Part shown: positions 46,519 through 54,959 of the stretch, in pieces
How positions within the stretch are numbered: position 1 is the stretch's first letter
Layout: each line of letters begins with the position of its first letter
Source: Streptomyces actuosus
GTDB lineage: Bacteria; Actinomycetota; Actinomycetes; Streptomycetales; Streptomycetaceae
DNA: 64,000 nt
Assembly: GCF_016921115.1 (NCBI RefSeq)
Contig: NZ_JAFFZS010000002.1
Coordinates: 310,001-374,000 of the forward strand
Direction: 5' to 3'
Made by a program: the position numbers and the translations under genes
The notes under the pieces: generated by a model
What the model saw: the letters and a program-made list of their open reading frames with translations, nothing else
The model's database searches: none
Told to the model about the DNA's origin: nothing

Positions 46519-47903
46519 CCGCCCCGGACGTCCGCAGCGGTCACGACGCCGACGACTTCGACGTCGAGGAGGTGCTCGCCCTCGTGAAGGACAGCCGCGC
46601 GTCCGGCAGCCGCCGCACCCCCGCCGGCCACGGCACCGCGCCCGGCCCGGAGCACGGCGACGCCCACGGACCCCGGGACCCCGGGCACCGCCATCGGGCC
46701 ACCTCCTGGTCCGAGGCGCGCTCGATCGCCGCACGCGCCGGACGGCCGCGCGCCGACGCCGTGCGGCGCAACCCCGTCTCCGTGCCGCTCGACGCCGCCT
46801 TGGGCCTGGTCCTCGCAGCGCCGCTCGCCGCCCTCACCGACCTGCCGTCCTTCGACACGTCCGCGATGGACGGCTGGGCCGTCGCCGGTCCCGGCCCCTG
46901 GGACGTCCGCGGCACCGGAGTGCTCGCCGGGCACGCGGCGCCCGAGGCCCTGGCCGACGGCGAGGCCGTCCGGATCGCCACCGGCGCCCGCATCCCCGCC
47001 GACACCACCGCCGTCCTGCGCAGCGAGCACGGACGCACCGACGACGCGGGCCACCTGCACGCCACCCGCGACGTCACGCACGGCCAGGACATCCGCCCCC
47101 GCGGCCAGGAGTGCCGCAGCGGCGAACATCTGCTGCCCCTGGGGACCCTGGTGACCCCGGCCGTGCTCGGTCTGGCCGCCGCCGCCGGGTACGACACGCT
47201 CACGGCCGTACCGCGCCCGCGGGTCGACGTCCTGGTTCTCGGGGACGAGCTGCTCACCGAGGGGCTGCCGCACGACGGTCTCATCCGGGACGCGCTCGGC
47301 CCCCTGCTGCCGCCGTGGCTGCGCGCCCTGGGTGTCGAGGTCGGCGCCGTCCACCGGGTCGGCGACGACGCCGACGCCCTGCACCGGGCGGTCGCGGGCT
47401 CCGATGCCGACCTGGTCGTCACCACCGGTGGTACGGCCGCCGGTCCGGTCGACCATGTCCACCCGACCTTGCGGCGCATCGGTGCCGACCTTCTCGTCGA
47501 CGGTGTGAAGGTGCGTCCCGGGCACCCGATGCTGCTGGCACAGATCGCGGACGACCAGCACCTCGTCGGTCTCCCCGGCAACCCCCTGGCCGCCGTCTCC
47601 GGCCTGCTCACACTCGCCGAGCCCTTGCTGCGCTCCCTCGCGGACCGCCCCAGCGCCCCGACCTTCGCGCTGCCCCTCAAGGACGGGGTGCACGGGCACC
47701 CGTACGACACCCGGCTGGTCCCCGTCGTCCTGCGTGGCGACCGTGCCGTCCCGCTGCACTACAACGGCCCGGCCATGCTGCGCGGCATCGCGGCGGCCGA
47801 CGCCCTCGCGGTCGTCCCGCCGGGCGGCGCACGACCCGGCCAGGAGACGGAGCTGCTCGGCCTGCCCTGGGTGGCCGGAGGCATCAGCGCCTGTTTCGCG
47901 TGA
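46515..47903 (+). CDS. moeA: Molybdopterin molybdotransferase MoeA
   Basis: 462-aa enzyme. Family blocks seen: FDTSAMDGWAV, the domain with VLVLGDELL, TTGGTAAGPVDHV and GLPGNPLAAV. Inserts molybdate into adenylylated molybdopterin. The N-terminal 75 residues are a charged extension. Starts at ATG overlapping the previous stop (ATGA). Its stop codon lies inside the first parS-like site. Confidence 0.9.
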   Translation: MTAPDVRSGHDADDFDVEEVLALVKDSRASGSRRTPAGHGTAPGPEHGDAHGPRDPGHRHRATSWSEARSIAARAGRPRADAVRRNPVSVPLDAALGLVLAAPLAALTDLPSFDTSAMDGWAVAGPGPWDVRGTGVLAGHAAPEALADGEAVRIATGARIPADTTAVLRSEHGRTDDAGHLHATRDVTHGQDIRPRGQECRSGEHLLPLGTLVTPAVLGLAAAAGYDTLTAVPRPRVDVLVLGDELLTEGLPHDGLIRDALGPLLPPWLRALGVEVGAVHRVGDDADALHRAVAGSDADLVVTTGGTAAGPVDHVHPTLRRIGADLLVDGVKVRPGHPMLLAQIADDQHLVGLPGNPLAAVSGLLTLAEPLLRSLADRPSAPTFALPLKDGVHGHPYDTRLVPVVLRGDRAVPLHYNGPAMLRGIAAADALAVVPPGGARPGQETELLGLPWVAGGISACFA

Positions 47904-48025
47904 AACGTCGCAGTGCGGCTCTCCTCAGGGGAAACGCCGCCGTTCGGGTCTGTTTCACGTGAAACACCGCGCTCCCGCGCCTATCCGGCGGAAACCTCAC
48001 CATCCGGAGTGTTCCACGTGAAACA
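47893..48025. promoter_or_regulatory. Three parS sites spaced exactly 59 bp
   Basis: GTTTCGCGTGAAAC (47893-47906), GTTTCACGTGAAAC (47952-47965, perfect, and perfect as the 16-mer with flanking T and A) and GTTCCACGTGAAAC (48011-48024). Starts are 59 bp apart, and the spacers share a GGAAAC and a CCGTTCGGG/CCATCCGGA block, so the array looks like a degenerate 59-bp tandem repeat. ParB binds these sites to segregate the oriC region. Confidence 0.93.
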
Positions 48026-49141
48026 TCACTCCTCCTCAGGCGCCACCGCCCGGCTCACGGTGATGATCCGGTCGCCGGCCCTAAGCTCTGCCAGCCGGGA
48101 ATCGGTGTAATCCAGCAGCTGCCGGTCGCGCACGACCGCCACCACGAGGTCGGCGAGGGTGCGCGGTGCCCGCCCGACCTCCTCCGCGGCCACCGGCCGT
48201 TCGGCAAGGTCGAGGCCGGATCCGAGGGTCATCAGGTTCTCCAGGGTCCGCGCCACCGACGGGCTCGCCATGGACAGGCCGAGGAGGCGGCCGGCCGAGC
48301 TGGAGGTGGTGATGACCGTGTCGGCGCCGGACTGCTTCAGCAGCGGTGCGTTCTCGTCCTCCCGGACGGCGGCGACGATCGTGGCGCGACGGTTGAGCTG
48401 ACGGGCGGTGAGCGTCACCAGGGTCGCGGTGTCGTCGCGCTGGGCGGCGACGATGACCCGGGCCGCCCGCGGGAGCTCGGCCTTCACCAGGGTGTCGGAG
48501 CGGGTGGCGTCGCCGGTCACCGAGACCAGCCCCTCGTCGGCGGCTGCCGTCGCCGCCTTGCGCTGGGTGTCCACGACGACGATCCGCTCCCTGGCGATGC
48601 CCTGTCCGATCAGGGTCTGGATGGCGTGGCGCCCCTTGGTGCCGTAGCCGATCACCACGACGTGGTCGCGGATACGGGACCGCCAGCGGTGGATGCGGAC
48701 CTGACGGCGGGTGCGCTCGGTGAGCACCTCCAGGGTGGTGCCGACCAGGATGATCAGGAACAGTACGCGCAGCGGTGTGATGACGAGGATGTTGGTGAGC
48801 CGGGCGGCGTCGCTGACCGGGGTGATGTCGCCGTATCCGGTGGTGGAGAGCGTGACGGTGGCGTAGTAGGCCGCGTCGAGCAGGTCCACCGAGCCGTCCG
48901 CGCCGTCCCGGTAGCCGGAGCGGTCGACCCAGACGATCAGCGTCGTGGCGGCCAGCACGAGCAGCGCCAGAGCCAGCCGCCGCAGCACCTGGAGCAGCGG
49001 CGGTGTGGTGGTCTGCGTCGGCATGGCGATGGCACGGCCCGCCTCGGCGTCGTCCCGTGCCTCGCTGCGTGAGCGGTACCAGACGGACCGCAGTAGGGAG
49101 ACCCTCCCCGTGTGGTGTGTCGGATGCCCCTCGTCCTTCAT
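48026..49141 (-). CDS. Two-TM potassium channel with RCK (TrkA-N) domain
   Basis: 371-aa channel subunit. Two membrane helices (LALALLVLAATTLIVWV and ...LRVLFLIILVGTTLEVL) flank a pore loop with selectivity filter TTGYGD; residues 140-365 form an RCK domain with VVVIGYGTKGRHAI. MthK/Kch-like ligand-gated K+ channel. Start at the ATG at 49141 behind AGGGGG. Divergent from a stand-alone RCK gene whose protein shares long identical stretches with this RCK domain. Confidence 0.9.
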   Translation of the reverse strand: MKDEGHPTHHTGRVSLLRSVWYRSRSEARDDAEAGRAIAMPTQTTTPPLLQVLRRLALALLVLAATTLIVWVDRSGYRDGADGSVDLLDAAYYATVTLSTTGYGDITPVSDAARLTNILVITPLRVLFLIILVGTTLEVLTERTRRQVRIHRWRSRIRDHVVVIGYGTKGRHAIQTLIGQGIARERIVVVDTQRKAATAAADEGLVSVTGDATRSDTLVKAELPRAARVIVAAQRDDTATLVTLTARQLNRRATIVAAVREDENAPLLKQSGADTVITTSSSAGRLLGLSMASPSVARTLENLMTLGSGLDLAERPVAAEEVGRAPRTLADLVVAVVRDRQLLDYTDSRLAELRAGDRIITVSRAVAPEEE

Positions 49142-49234
49142 CGCCGTGCCCCCTGCCCTGTGATCCGTTCGAACGGCACCATGGTTGCCGATGAAGCCGC
49201 ACCCGCCGGCACACAACACGTCTGGAGGCCCCCT

Positions 49235-49915
49235 GTGCGCGACCACACCGTCGTCGTCGGATTCGGCACCAAGGGCCGGTCCGCGACCCGTGCCGTCTGC
49301 GCGGCAGGGCTGCGCAAGGATCGGGTCGTCGTGATCGACCCCAGCTCCAGGACGATCGACGCCGCGACTGCCGAGGGGTACACGGGTGTGGTCGGCGACG
49401 GAACGCGCAGCGACATCCTGCGGCGGGCGGAGGTGCACCGGGCGGGACGCATCATCATCGCGCCCCAGCGCGACGACACGGCCGTGCTGGTGACGCTGAC
49501 GGCACGCCAGCTCAATCCCACGGCGACGATCGTGGCCGCGGTGCGTGAGGAGGAGAACGCGCCGCTGCTGAAGCAGTCCGGCGCCGACGACGTCGTCACC
49601 AGCTCCGGCGCTGCCGGCCGCCTGCTCGGCCTGTCCGTCCTCAGCCCGTCGGCCGGCCTGGTCATGGAGGACCTCATCCAGTCGGGCCACGGCCTCGACC
49701 TGGTGGAACGCCCCGTCACCAAGGCCGAGGTGGGCCGCCGTCCGCGGGACACGGCCGACCTGGTGGTGAGCGTCGTACGCGGGCACCGGGTGCTCGGCTA
49801 CGACGATCCGGCCACCGGGGTCCTGGAGTTGACGGACCGGGTGATCACGATCGTGCGCGTGCCGGAGCCCGAGCCGGGACCCGGCTCGCCCCGCCCCGGC
49901 ATCACCCCGGCCTGA
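49235..49915 (+). CDS. Stand-alone RCK/TrkA-N NAD-binding protein
   Basis: 226-aa protein with Rossmann motif VVVGFGTKGRSATRAV and RCK-N/RCK-C folds but no membrane part. Shares blocks such as ENAPLLKQSGAD and GRLLGLS with the divergent channel gene, so it is probably a duplicated regulatory domain that could assemble into the channel's octameric gating ring. GTG at 49235 chosen behind GGAGG (49224-49228); an ATG at 49181 would add 18 residues. Confidence 0.8.
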   Translation: MRDHTVVVGFGTKGRSATRAVCAAGLRKDRVVVIDPSSRTIDAATAEGYTGVVGDGTRSDILRRAEVHRAGRIIIAPQRDDTAVLVTLTARQLNPTATIVAAVREEENAPLLKQSGADDVVTSSGAAGRLLGLSVLSPSAGLVMEDLIQSGHGLDLVERPVTKAEVGRRPRDTADLVVSVVRGHRVLGYDDPATGVLELTDRVITIVRVPEPEPGPGSPRPGITPA

Positions 49916-50062
49916 CGGACGTCCGCTCACCGAGGCGGGCGCGGCTGCCGACGAGGGGGGGCGCGGCCTCCGACGAGGGGAACGCGGCTGCCGCCTGGAG
50001 CACATCGCCGACCGGGGGCGCCACGGGACGCGGAGGCGGACGGCAGGAGTACCGTCCGACGC

Positions 50063-51049
50063 ATGCATGCGATCACGATTCCCGAACCTGGTGGACCCGA
50101 GGCGCTGGTGTGGGACGAGGTCCCCGACCCGGTGCCCGGCGAAGGAGAGGTGCTGGTCGAGGTGGCTGCCAGCGCCGTCAACCGCGCGGACATCCTCCAG
50201 CGGCAGGGCTTCTACAACCCCCCTGCGGGCGCTTCGCCCTACCCGGGCCTGGAGTGCTCCGGCCGCATCGCCGCGCTCGGCACCGGCGTCTCCGGCTGGA
50301 GCGTCGGCGACGAGGTGTGTGCGCTGCTCTCCGGCGGCGGTTACGCCGAGAAGGTCGTCGTCCCGGCCGGGCAGCTGCTGCCGGTGCCCAAGGGCGTCGG
50401 CCTGGTACAGGCCGCCGCGCTGCCCGAGGTGGCCTGCACGGTCTGGTCCAACGTGTTCATGATCGCCCACTTGCGTCCCGGGGAGACATTGCTCGTCCAC
50501 GGTGGCTCCAGCGGCATCGGCACGATGGCGATCCAGCTCGCCAAGGCCGTCGGCGCCAGGGTCGCGGTCACCGCGGGTACGCAGGAGAAGCTGGGGCACT
50601 GCGCCGAGCTGGGCGCCGACATCCTGATCAACTACCGGGAGCAGGACTTCGTCGCCGAGGTCATGAAGGCCACCGACGGTACGGGCGCGGACGTCATCCT
50701 CGACAACATGGGCGCCAAGTACCTGGAGCGCAACGTCCAGACGCTCGCCGTCAACGGCCGCCTGGCGATCATCGGCATGCAGGGCGGCGTGAAGGGGGAG
50801 CTGAACATCGGCACCCTGCTGACCAAGCGCGCCGCGATCAGCGCCACCTCGCTGCGGGCCCGCCCGCTCGACGAGAAGGCGGCCATCGTCGCCGCCGTCC
50901 GCGAGCACGTCTGGCCGCTGCTGGCCGCCGGCCACGTCCGTCCGGTCGTCGACCGCGAACTGCCGGTGGCGGACGCCGCGGCCGCCCACCGTGTCGTCGA
51001 GGACAGCAAGCACGTGGGCAAGGTCCTGCTGGTCGCGCCGGGTGCCTGA
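50063..51049 (+). CDS. NAD(P)H:quinone oxidoreductase-type MDR enzyme
   Basis: 328-aa medium-chain reductase of the zeta-crystallin/PIG3 kind: no structural zinc ligands, NADPH motif HGGSSGIGTMAIQLAK, and NRADILQRQGFYNPPAG near the N-terminus. Reduces quinones or enones. Monocistronic, followed by a strong hairpin. Confidence 0.9.
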   Translation: MHAITIPEPGGPEALVWDEVPDPVPGEGEVLVEVAASAVNRADILQRQGFYNPPAGASPYPGLECSGRIAALGTGVSGWSVGDEVCALLSGGGYAEKVVVPAGQLLPVPKGVGLVQAAALPEVACTVWSNVFMIAHLRPGETLLVHGGSSGIGTMAIQLAKAVGARVAVTAGTQEKLGHCAELGADILINYREQDFVAEVMKATDGTGADVILDNMGAKYLERNVQTLAVNGRLAIIGMQGGVKGELNIGTLLTKRAAISATSLRARPLDEKAAIVAAVREHVWPLLAAGHVRPVVDRELPVADAAAAHRVVEDSKHVGKVLLVAPGA

Positions 51050-51085
51050 GCGGGCGCCCCGCCGCCGGGCCGCAGCCCGCCCCGG

Positions 51086-51129
51086 CCGCCGAAGGGCGGG
51101 CTGCTGACGTCCCGCCCGCCCTTCGGCGG
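51086..51129. terminator. Strong hairpin between convergent genes
   Basis: Perfect 16-bp arms (CCGCCGAAGGGCGGGC at 51086-51101 and inverse at 51114-51129) with a 12-base loop; ends both the quinone reductase gene and the secreted-protein gene. Confidence 0.85.
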
Positions 51130-51158
51130 ACGACGCTGCTTTCGGAACACGCCCGGCA

Positions 51159-51950
51159 CTAGCCGCGCCTGAGTCGCAGTCCCGCGAACGCGCAGCCGAG
51201 CCCGAGCCCGATCAGCACCAGGCCGCTGCCCAGCGGCAGGATCCGCAGAACGGGCTCGGTGGACGCCTCGGCGGCCGCGCCGGCCTGCGGCAGGGGGCGC
51301 GACGCGGTGGAGGCCGAGGGCGCCGTGGAGGCGAGGTCGGCGCTCTGCGGCTGCTCGTCCAGGACGTCCGTCCCGCCGGCCTCCCCGTCGCTGTTCTGCC
51401 GAGCCCCGTCCGCCGGGTCCTGCGGCTGTGCCGGCGCCTTCTTCACCGGTGTCACCGGCTCCTCCTGCCGCCCGGGGTGCTCCCGGCCCTCGCCGGCCCG
51501 TGACCCGGCCCGCGAAGGCTCGGCAGAGGGCCCCGGGCGCGGGACGTGGGAGGCATCGGCGCCGTCGGACGCCTCGGGCGGCCGGATCGCGGCCTCGCCG
51601 CGCTGGGACGAGGCCGTCCCCTGCGGTGCTTGTGCCGGGTCGGGCGGGTCGGCGGGGCGGGGTGCTTGCGCCGCGTCGGGGAGGTCGGCACGGTGGGTTG
51701 TTTCCGTCGGGTGGGACGGGTCGGTCCCCTGGGGAGCGTCCGCCCGGTGGGACGGGACGGCCCGGTGCGGGGCCCCGGCCCTGTCGGGTGGGACGGCGGG
51801 GTGCGGGGCTCCCGCCCGGTGCGGCGGGGCGGCCGTGGCCGTCGGTACGGCCCCGTAGGCCGTCGATATCGCCCCCGTCTGTACGAGCAGTGCTGCTCCC
51901 AGCACCGCCGCCGGCAGTGCCGTCCCCCTCAGCCATGGAGTAGGAATCAC
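51159..51950 (-). CDS. Secreted, Pro/Ala/His-rich protein with C-terminal anchor
   Basis: 263 aa. Signal-peptide-like start (TALPAAVLGAALLVQTGAIS), a long low-complexity middle with repeated GAPHRAVP/DRAGAPHRA-like units, then LPLGSG, a hydrophobic helix (LVLIGLGLGCAFAGL) and RLRRG at the end. This tail is that of a membrane- or wall-anchored surface protein, although it lacks the LAXTG box preferred by class E sortases. Start GTG at 51950 is tentative. Function unknown. Confidence 0.6.
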   Translation of the reverse strand: MIPTPWLRGTALPAAVLGAALLVQTGAISTAYGAVPTATAAPPHRAGAPHPAVPPDRAGAPHRAVPSHRADAPQGTDPSHPTETTHRADLPDAAQAPRPADPPDPAQAPQGTASSQRGEAAIRPPEASDGADASHVPRPGPSAEPSRAGSRAGEGREHPGRQEEPVTPVKKAPAQPQDPADGARQNSDGEAGGTDVLDEQPQSADLASTAPSASTASRPLPQAGAAAEASTEPVLRILPLGSGLVLIGLGLGCAFAGLRLRRG

Positions 51951-52121
51951 CTCACCAGGCTCACACCATGCGACGTTCCGGGCATTCCGGGTTCCGCCGA
52001 CAGGTCGACCCCCTGCCGGCACGAGGGCGCTGCGGGGAACCGGGGAGGTGGCACAACGGTGGATCAGTCCTCGGCGGGGGCACCTCGGTGGTGAGGTACA
52101 GGGGTGCGAGAGAATGGCGGC

Positions 52122-52667
52122 ATGGAGATGCCGAGGAACGAAAGGTCGCCGGAGAACGCCCAGAAGATCCTGGTCGTGGGCCAGGACGGCATGGCACTCG
52201 GCGGCATCGAAGGGGACGAGGACTCCCACGAGACCCCGGTGACGGAGCAGGTCGAGCAGCCGGCGAAGGTCATGCGGATCGGCAGCATGATCAAGCAGCT
52301 GCTGGAGGAGGTCCGCGCGGCTCCCCTCGACGAGGCGAGTCGGGTCCGGCTCAAGGAGATCCACGCCAGCTCGGTGAAGGAGCTGGAGGACGGCCTGGCT
52401 CCGCAGCTGGTCGAGGAGCTGGAGCGACTCTCCCTGCCCTTCACGGACGGCGTGACCCCTTCCGACGCGGAGCTGCGCATCGCGCAGGCCCAGTTGGTCG
52501 GCTGGCTGGAGGGCCTCTTCCACGGGATCCAGACCACGCTGTTCGCCCAGCAGATGGCCGCGCGGGCCCAGCTGGAGCAGATGCGGCGCGCCCTGCCGCC
52601 CGGCGTGGGCCACGAGGGCCAGGAGGACCCGCACCCGGGCGGCCGCTCGGGCGGTCCGTACCTGTAA
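52122..52667 (+). CDS. bpa: Bacterial proteasome activator Bpa
   Basis: 181-aa ring-forming, ATP-independent activator of the 20S proteasome (Bpa/PafE). Seen: the conserved block KVMRIGSMIKQLLEEVRAAP, the helical core AQLVGWLEGLFHGIQTTLFA, and the C-terminal GGPYL, the docking tail that opens the proteasome gate (GQYL in mycobacteria). The proteasome genes are elsewhere. Start chosen at the ATG at 52122 (MEMPRNERS), the usual one in Streptomyces. Confidence 0.93.
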   Translation: MEMPRNERSPENAQKILVVGQDGMALGGIEGDEDSHETPVTEQVEQPAKVMRIGSMIKQLLEEVRAAPLDEASRVRLKEIHASSVKELEDGLAPQLVEELERLSLPFTDGVTPSDAELRIAQAQLVGWLEGLFHGIQTTLFAQQMAARAQLEQMRRALPPGVGHEGQEDPHPGGRSGGPYL

Positions 52668-52691
52668 GGATCCGATGGTCCCTGGGACGCG

Positions 52692-52723
52692 AAGGGGCCC
52701 GGCGCGACGGCGCCGGGCCCCTT
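52692..52723. terminator. Terminator after bpa
   Basis: Perfect 14-bp arms (AAGGGGCCCGGCGC at 52692-52705 and inverse at 52710-52723) with a four-base loop, followed by CCTTC. Lies between the convergent bpa and kinase genes. Confidence 0.9.
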
Positions 52724-52773
52724 CCTTCACGTCGGGCGATCGTGCCCTGCGCAGCGAGGGACGGTGAGGACGG

Positions 52774-54468
52774 TCAGGAAGGCGGGTTCCCGGTCGACAC
52801 ACCGATCTGGATCTCGACGTTCTTCGGGTCGACCTCGGTGTCGGCGGTCGGGTACTGGGTGATCACCGAGCCCTCGCCGTAGGTGTTCTCGTCGATGTGG
52901 GTGATCTTCAGGGTCCAGCCCGCGGCTTCCGCGCACGCCTTGACCGAGTCGATGTACCGGAACGTGAAGCTCGGCACCTCGATCTTGTCGGGGTCGTTGT
53001 ACCCCTCGCGCGGCTCGGTGCACTCGGTCTCGTCGATCGTCCGGGTCGTGTCCGGCCCGCGGTAGCCGTCCTGCCGGCCGGTGGAGGCCGAGGCGGACAC
53101 CTCCTGGTCGCCGGTGGTGTCGCCACCGCCTCCGCCTCCGCCCCCGTTGCCGCCGCTGATCGCCATCGCGGCGAGCAGGCCGACGACGGCGACGACCGAG
53201 ACCACGATCGAACCGATGACCACCCGCCGGGCCCCGCTCCGGCCGCCGCGCGGCCCGGGGGAGCCTGCGGTGTGGGGGGCCTGGTGGTAGGGCGGCGGGG
53301 TGGCCACGCCGCCGTGCTGCGCCGCGTACGGCGCCGGGGCCGGCGCCGGCGTCTGGTACCCGCCCTGCTGCGGGTAGCCGTAGGTGGGAGCCGGGGTGGG
53401 AGGGGTCGGCGCCGGGGGCGGGGTGCCGTACGGGTTCTGGACGGGCGCCGGGGGAGCCGGCTGGTACGGCGTCCGGACGTTCTGCTGCGGGGCCTGGGCG
53501 GTGTTGCCGACCGGCGGGAACACCGCGGAGCCGACGCCCCCGCCGCTCTGGGTCGGCGTGCCGGGGACGATGCTCGGCGGGGTCGCCTGGAAGGAGGCCG
53601 CCACACGCAGGCATTCGTCGCGCATGGACTCGGCCGTCGGGAACCGCTCGTTCGGGTTCTTCTTCAGCGCGCGGGCGATGAGCGCGTCCACGGCCGGAGG
53701 CAGGGAGCGGTTGATCGAGGAGGCGAGCGGCGGTTCCTCCTGCACATGCGCGTAGGCGATGGCGAGCGGTGAGTCCGCGTCGAACGGCAGGCGGCCCGTG
53801 ACCAGTTGGAACAGCATGATGCCGACCGAGTAGAGGTCGGAGCGGGCGTCCACGGCGCGCCCGAGCGCCTGCTCGGGCGACAGGTACTGCGGGGTGCCGA
53901 CGACCATGCCGGTCTGCGTCATCGACGTGACGCCGGACTGCATGGCGCGCGCGATGCCGAAGTCCATCACCTTGACGACGCCGCGCTTGGTCACCATCAC
54001 GTTGCCGGGCTTGATGTCACGGTGGACCAGCCCCATCTCGTGGCTGATCTCCAGCGCCGCCAGCACGTCCGCGGTGACCTTCAGGGCCTTGTCGGCGGGC
54101 ACCGCGCCGTGGTGCTGGACGTCCTCCTGGAGCACCGAGCCCAGCGGCCGGCCCTCGACGTACTCCATGACGATGTACGGCATGGTCGAGCCGTCGAGGT
54201 CGTCCTCGCCGGTGTCGAAGACGGAGACGATGTTGGTGTGCGTGAGCTTGGCCACGGCCTGCGCCTCGCGGCGGAAGCGCTCGCGGAAGGCCTGTTCACG
54301 GCCGAGTTCGGTGTGCAGGGTCTTGATGGCCACCTGCCGGTCGAGCACCGAGTCGTAGGCGAGATGGACCGACGCCATGCCGCCTTCGCCGAGCAAGTCG
54401 CGCAGCTGGTAACGGCCGCCGGCCAGTGCCCGCCCCGCGTACCGGCCCCGTGCGCCGTCCTGGCTCAT
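52774..54468 (-). CDS. Transmembrane Ser/Thr kinase with one PASTA-like domain
   Basis: 564 aa. Kinase domain at 20-290 with Lys49, catalytic Asp151 and DFG Asp169; activation loop TSMTQTGMVVGTPQYLSPEQ. Long Pro/Gln/Tyr-rich juxtamembrane stretch (300-410), membrane helix at 414-438, poly-Gly, then an extracellular PASTA-like domain at about 490-560 with a cysteine pair (Cys483, Cys512). Start at ATG 54468; the open frame beyond it has no ribosome site. Divergent from another kinase gene. Confidence 0.9.
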   Translation of the reverse strand: MSQDGARGRYAGRALAGGRYQLRDLLGEGGMASVHLAYDSVLDRQVAIKTLHTELGREQAFRERFRREAQAVAKLTHTNIVSVFDTGEDDLDGSTMPYIVMEYVEGRPLGSVLQEDVQHHGAVPADKALKVTADVLAALEISHEMGLVHRDIKPGNVMVTKRGVVKVMDFGIARAMQSGVTSMTQTGMVVGTPQYLSPEQALGRAVDARSDLYSVGIMLFQLVTGRLPFDADSPLAIAYAHVQEEPPLASSINRSLPPAVDALIARALKKNPNERFPTAESMRDECLRVAASFQATPPSIVPGTPTQSGGGVGSAVFPPVGNTAQAPQQNVRTPYQPAPPAPVQNPYGTPPPAPTPPTPAPTYGYPQQGGYQTPAPAPAPYAAQHGGVATPPPYHQAPHTAGSPGPRGGRSGARRVVIGSIVVSVVAVVGLLAAMAISGGNGGGGGGGGDTTGDQEVSASASTGRQDGYRGPDTTRTIDETECTEPREGYNDPDKIEVPSFTFRYIDSVKACAEAAGWTLKITHIDENTYGEGSVITQYPTADTEVDPKNVEIQIGVSTGNPPS

Positions 54469-54959
54469 GTTCTGCGTCCCCCATCGGCCGTCACGCGCCG
54501 GTGCCGCGGCCGGAGAGGCCCACCCGCTCGCGGTGCCCGGCACGGCACCGCGCCGCCGTGCGACTCGAGTACGTCCGGTACGCGGGTCGTGCTGCGCATC
54601 GTCGATGCACCGCGCCGGATGCCGCGAGGTTCCCGGCGGACCTTTCCGGTCACAGCACCGGCTGGCGGTGATCGAAAGTGTCATTCCCGGCCAAGTCTGC
54701 CCCAGGCCACCGACACGTCAAGCTCGGTGCCCGTTCCGTGACCGTACGCGAAAGAAGCGTCGCGGAAGTGTTACAGCGGCCCTACGGCCCGTACACGGGA
54801 TTTGCACCCCGGTGCGGGCTCGCGGTTTCATGGCCGGTCCGCCCACGGCCGGTCCCGGCGGCCCACACGGACCGGAGCCTTGCGCGGAGGCTGTAGCGTG
54901 GCCGACGGAGACCGTGACAACACCGCGCGCACCGCGGGCAGAAACGACGGCGAGGACTG
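54469..54959. other. Divergent promoter region between two kinase genes
   Basis: 491 bases between kinase starts at 54468 and 54960. Both promoters should be here. No gene, and no palindrome that I would call an operator. Confidence 0.4.

Noticed and set aside
51159..51950. Secreted protein as a sortase substrate
   Set aside because: The tail has LPLGSG rather than LAXTG or LPXTG, so attachment by the class E sortases is not supported; listed only as an anchored protein.
51945..51990. Minus-strand sequence AACGTCGCATGGTG resembling the right arm of the 7377-7557 palindrome
   Set aside because: Only about 13 of 14 bases agree and the flanks do not; too short to call a second copy.
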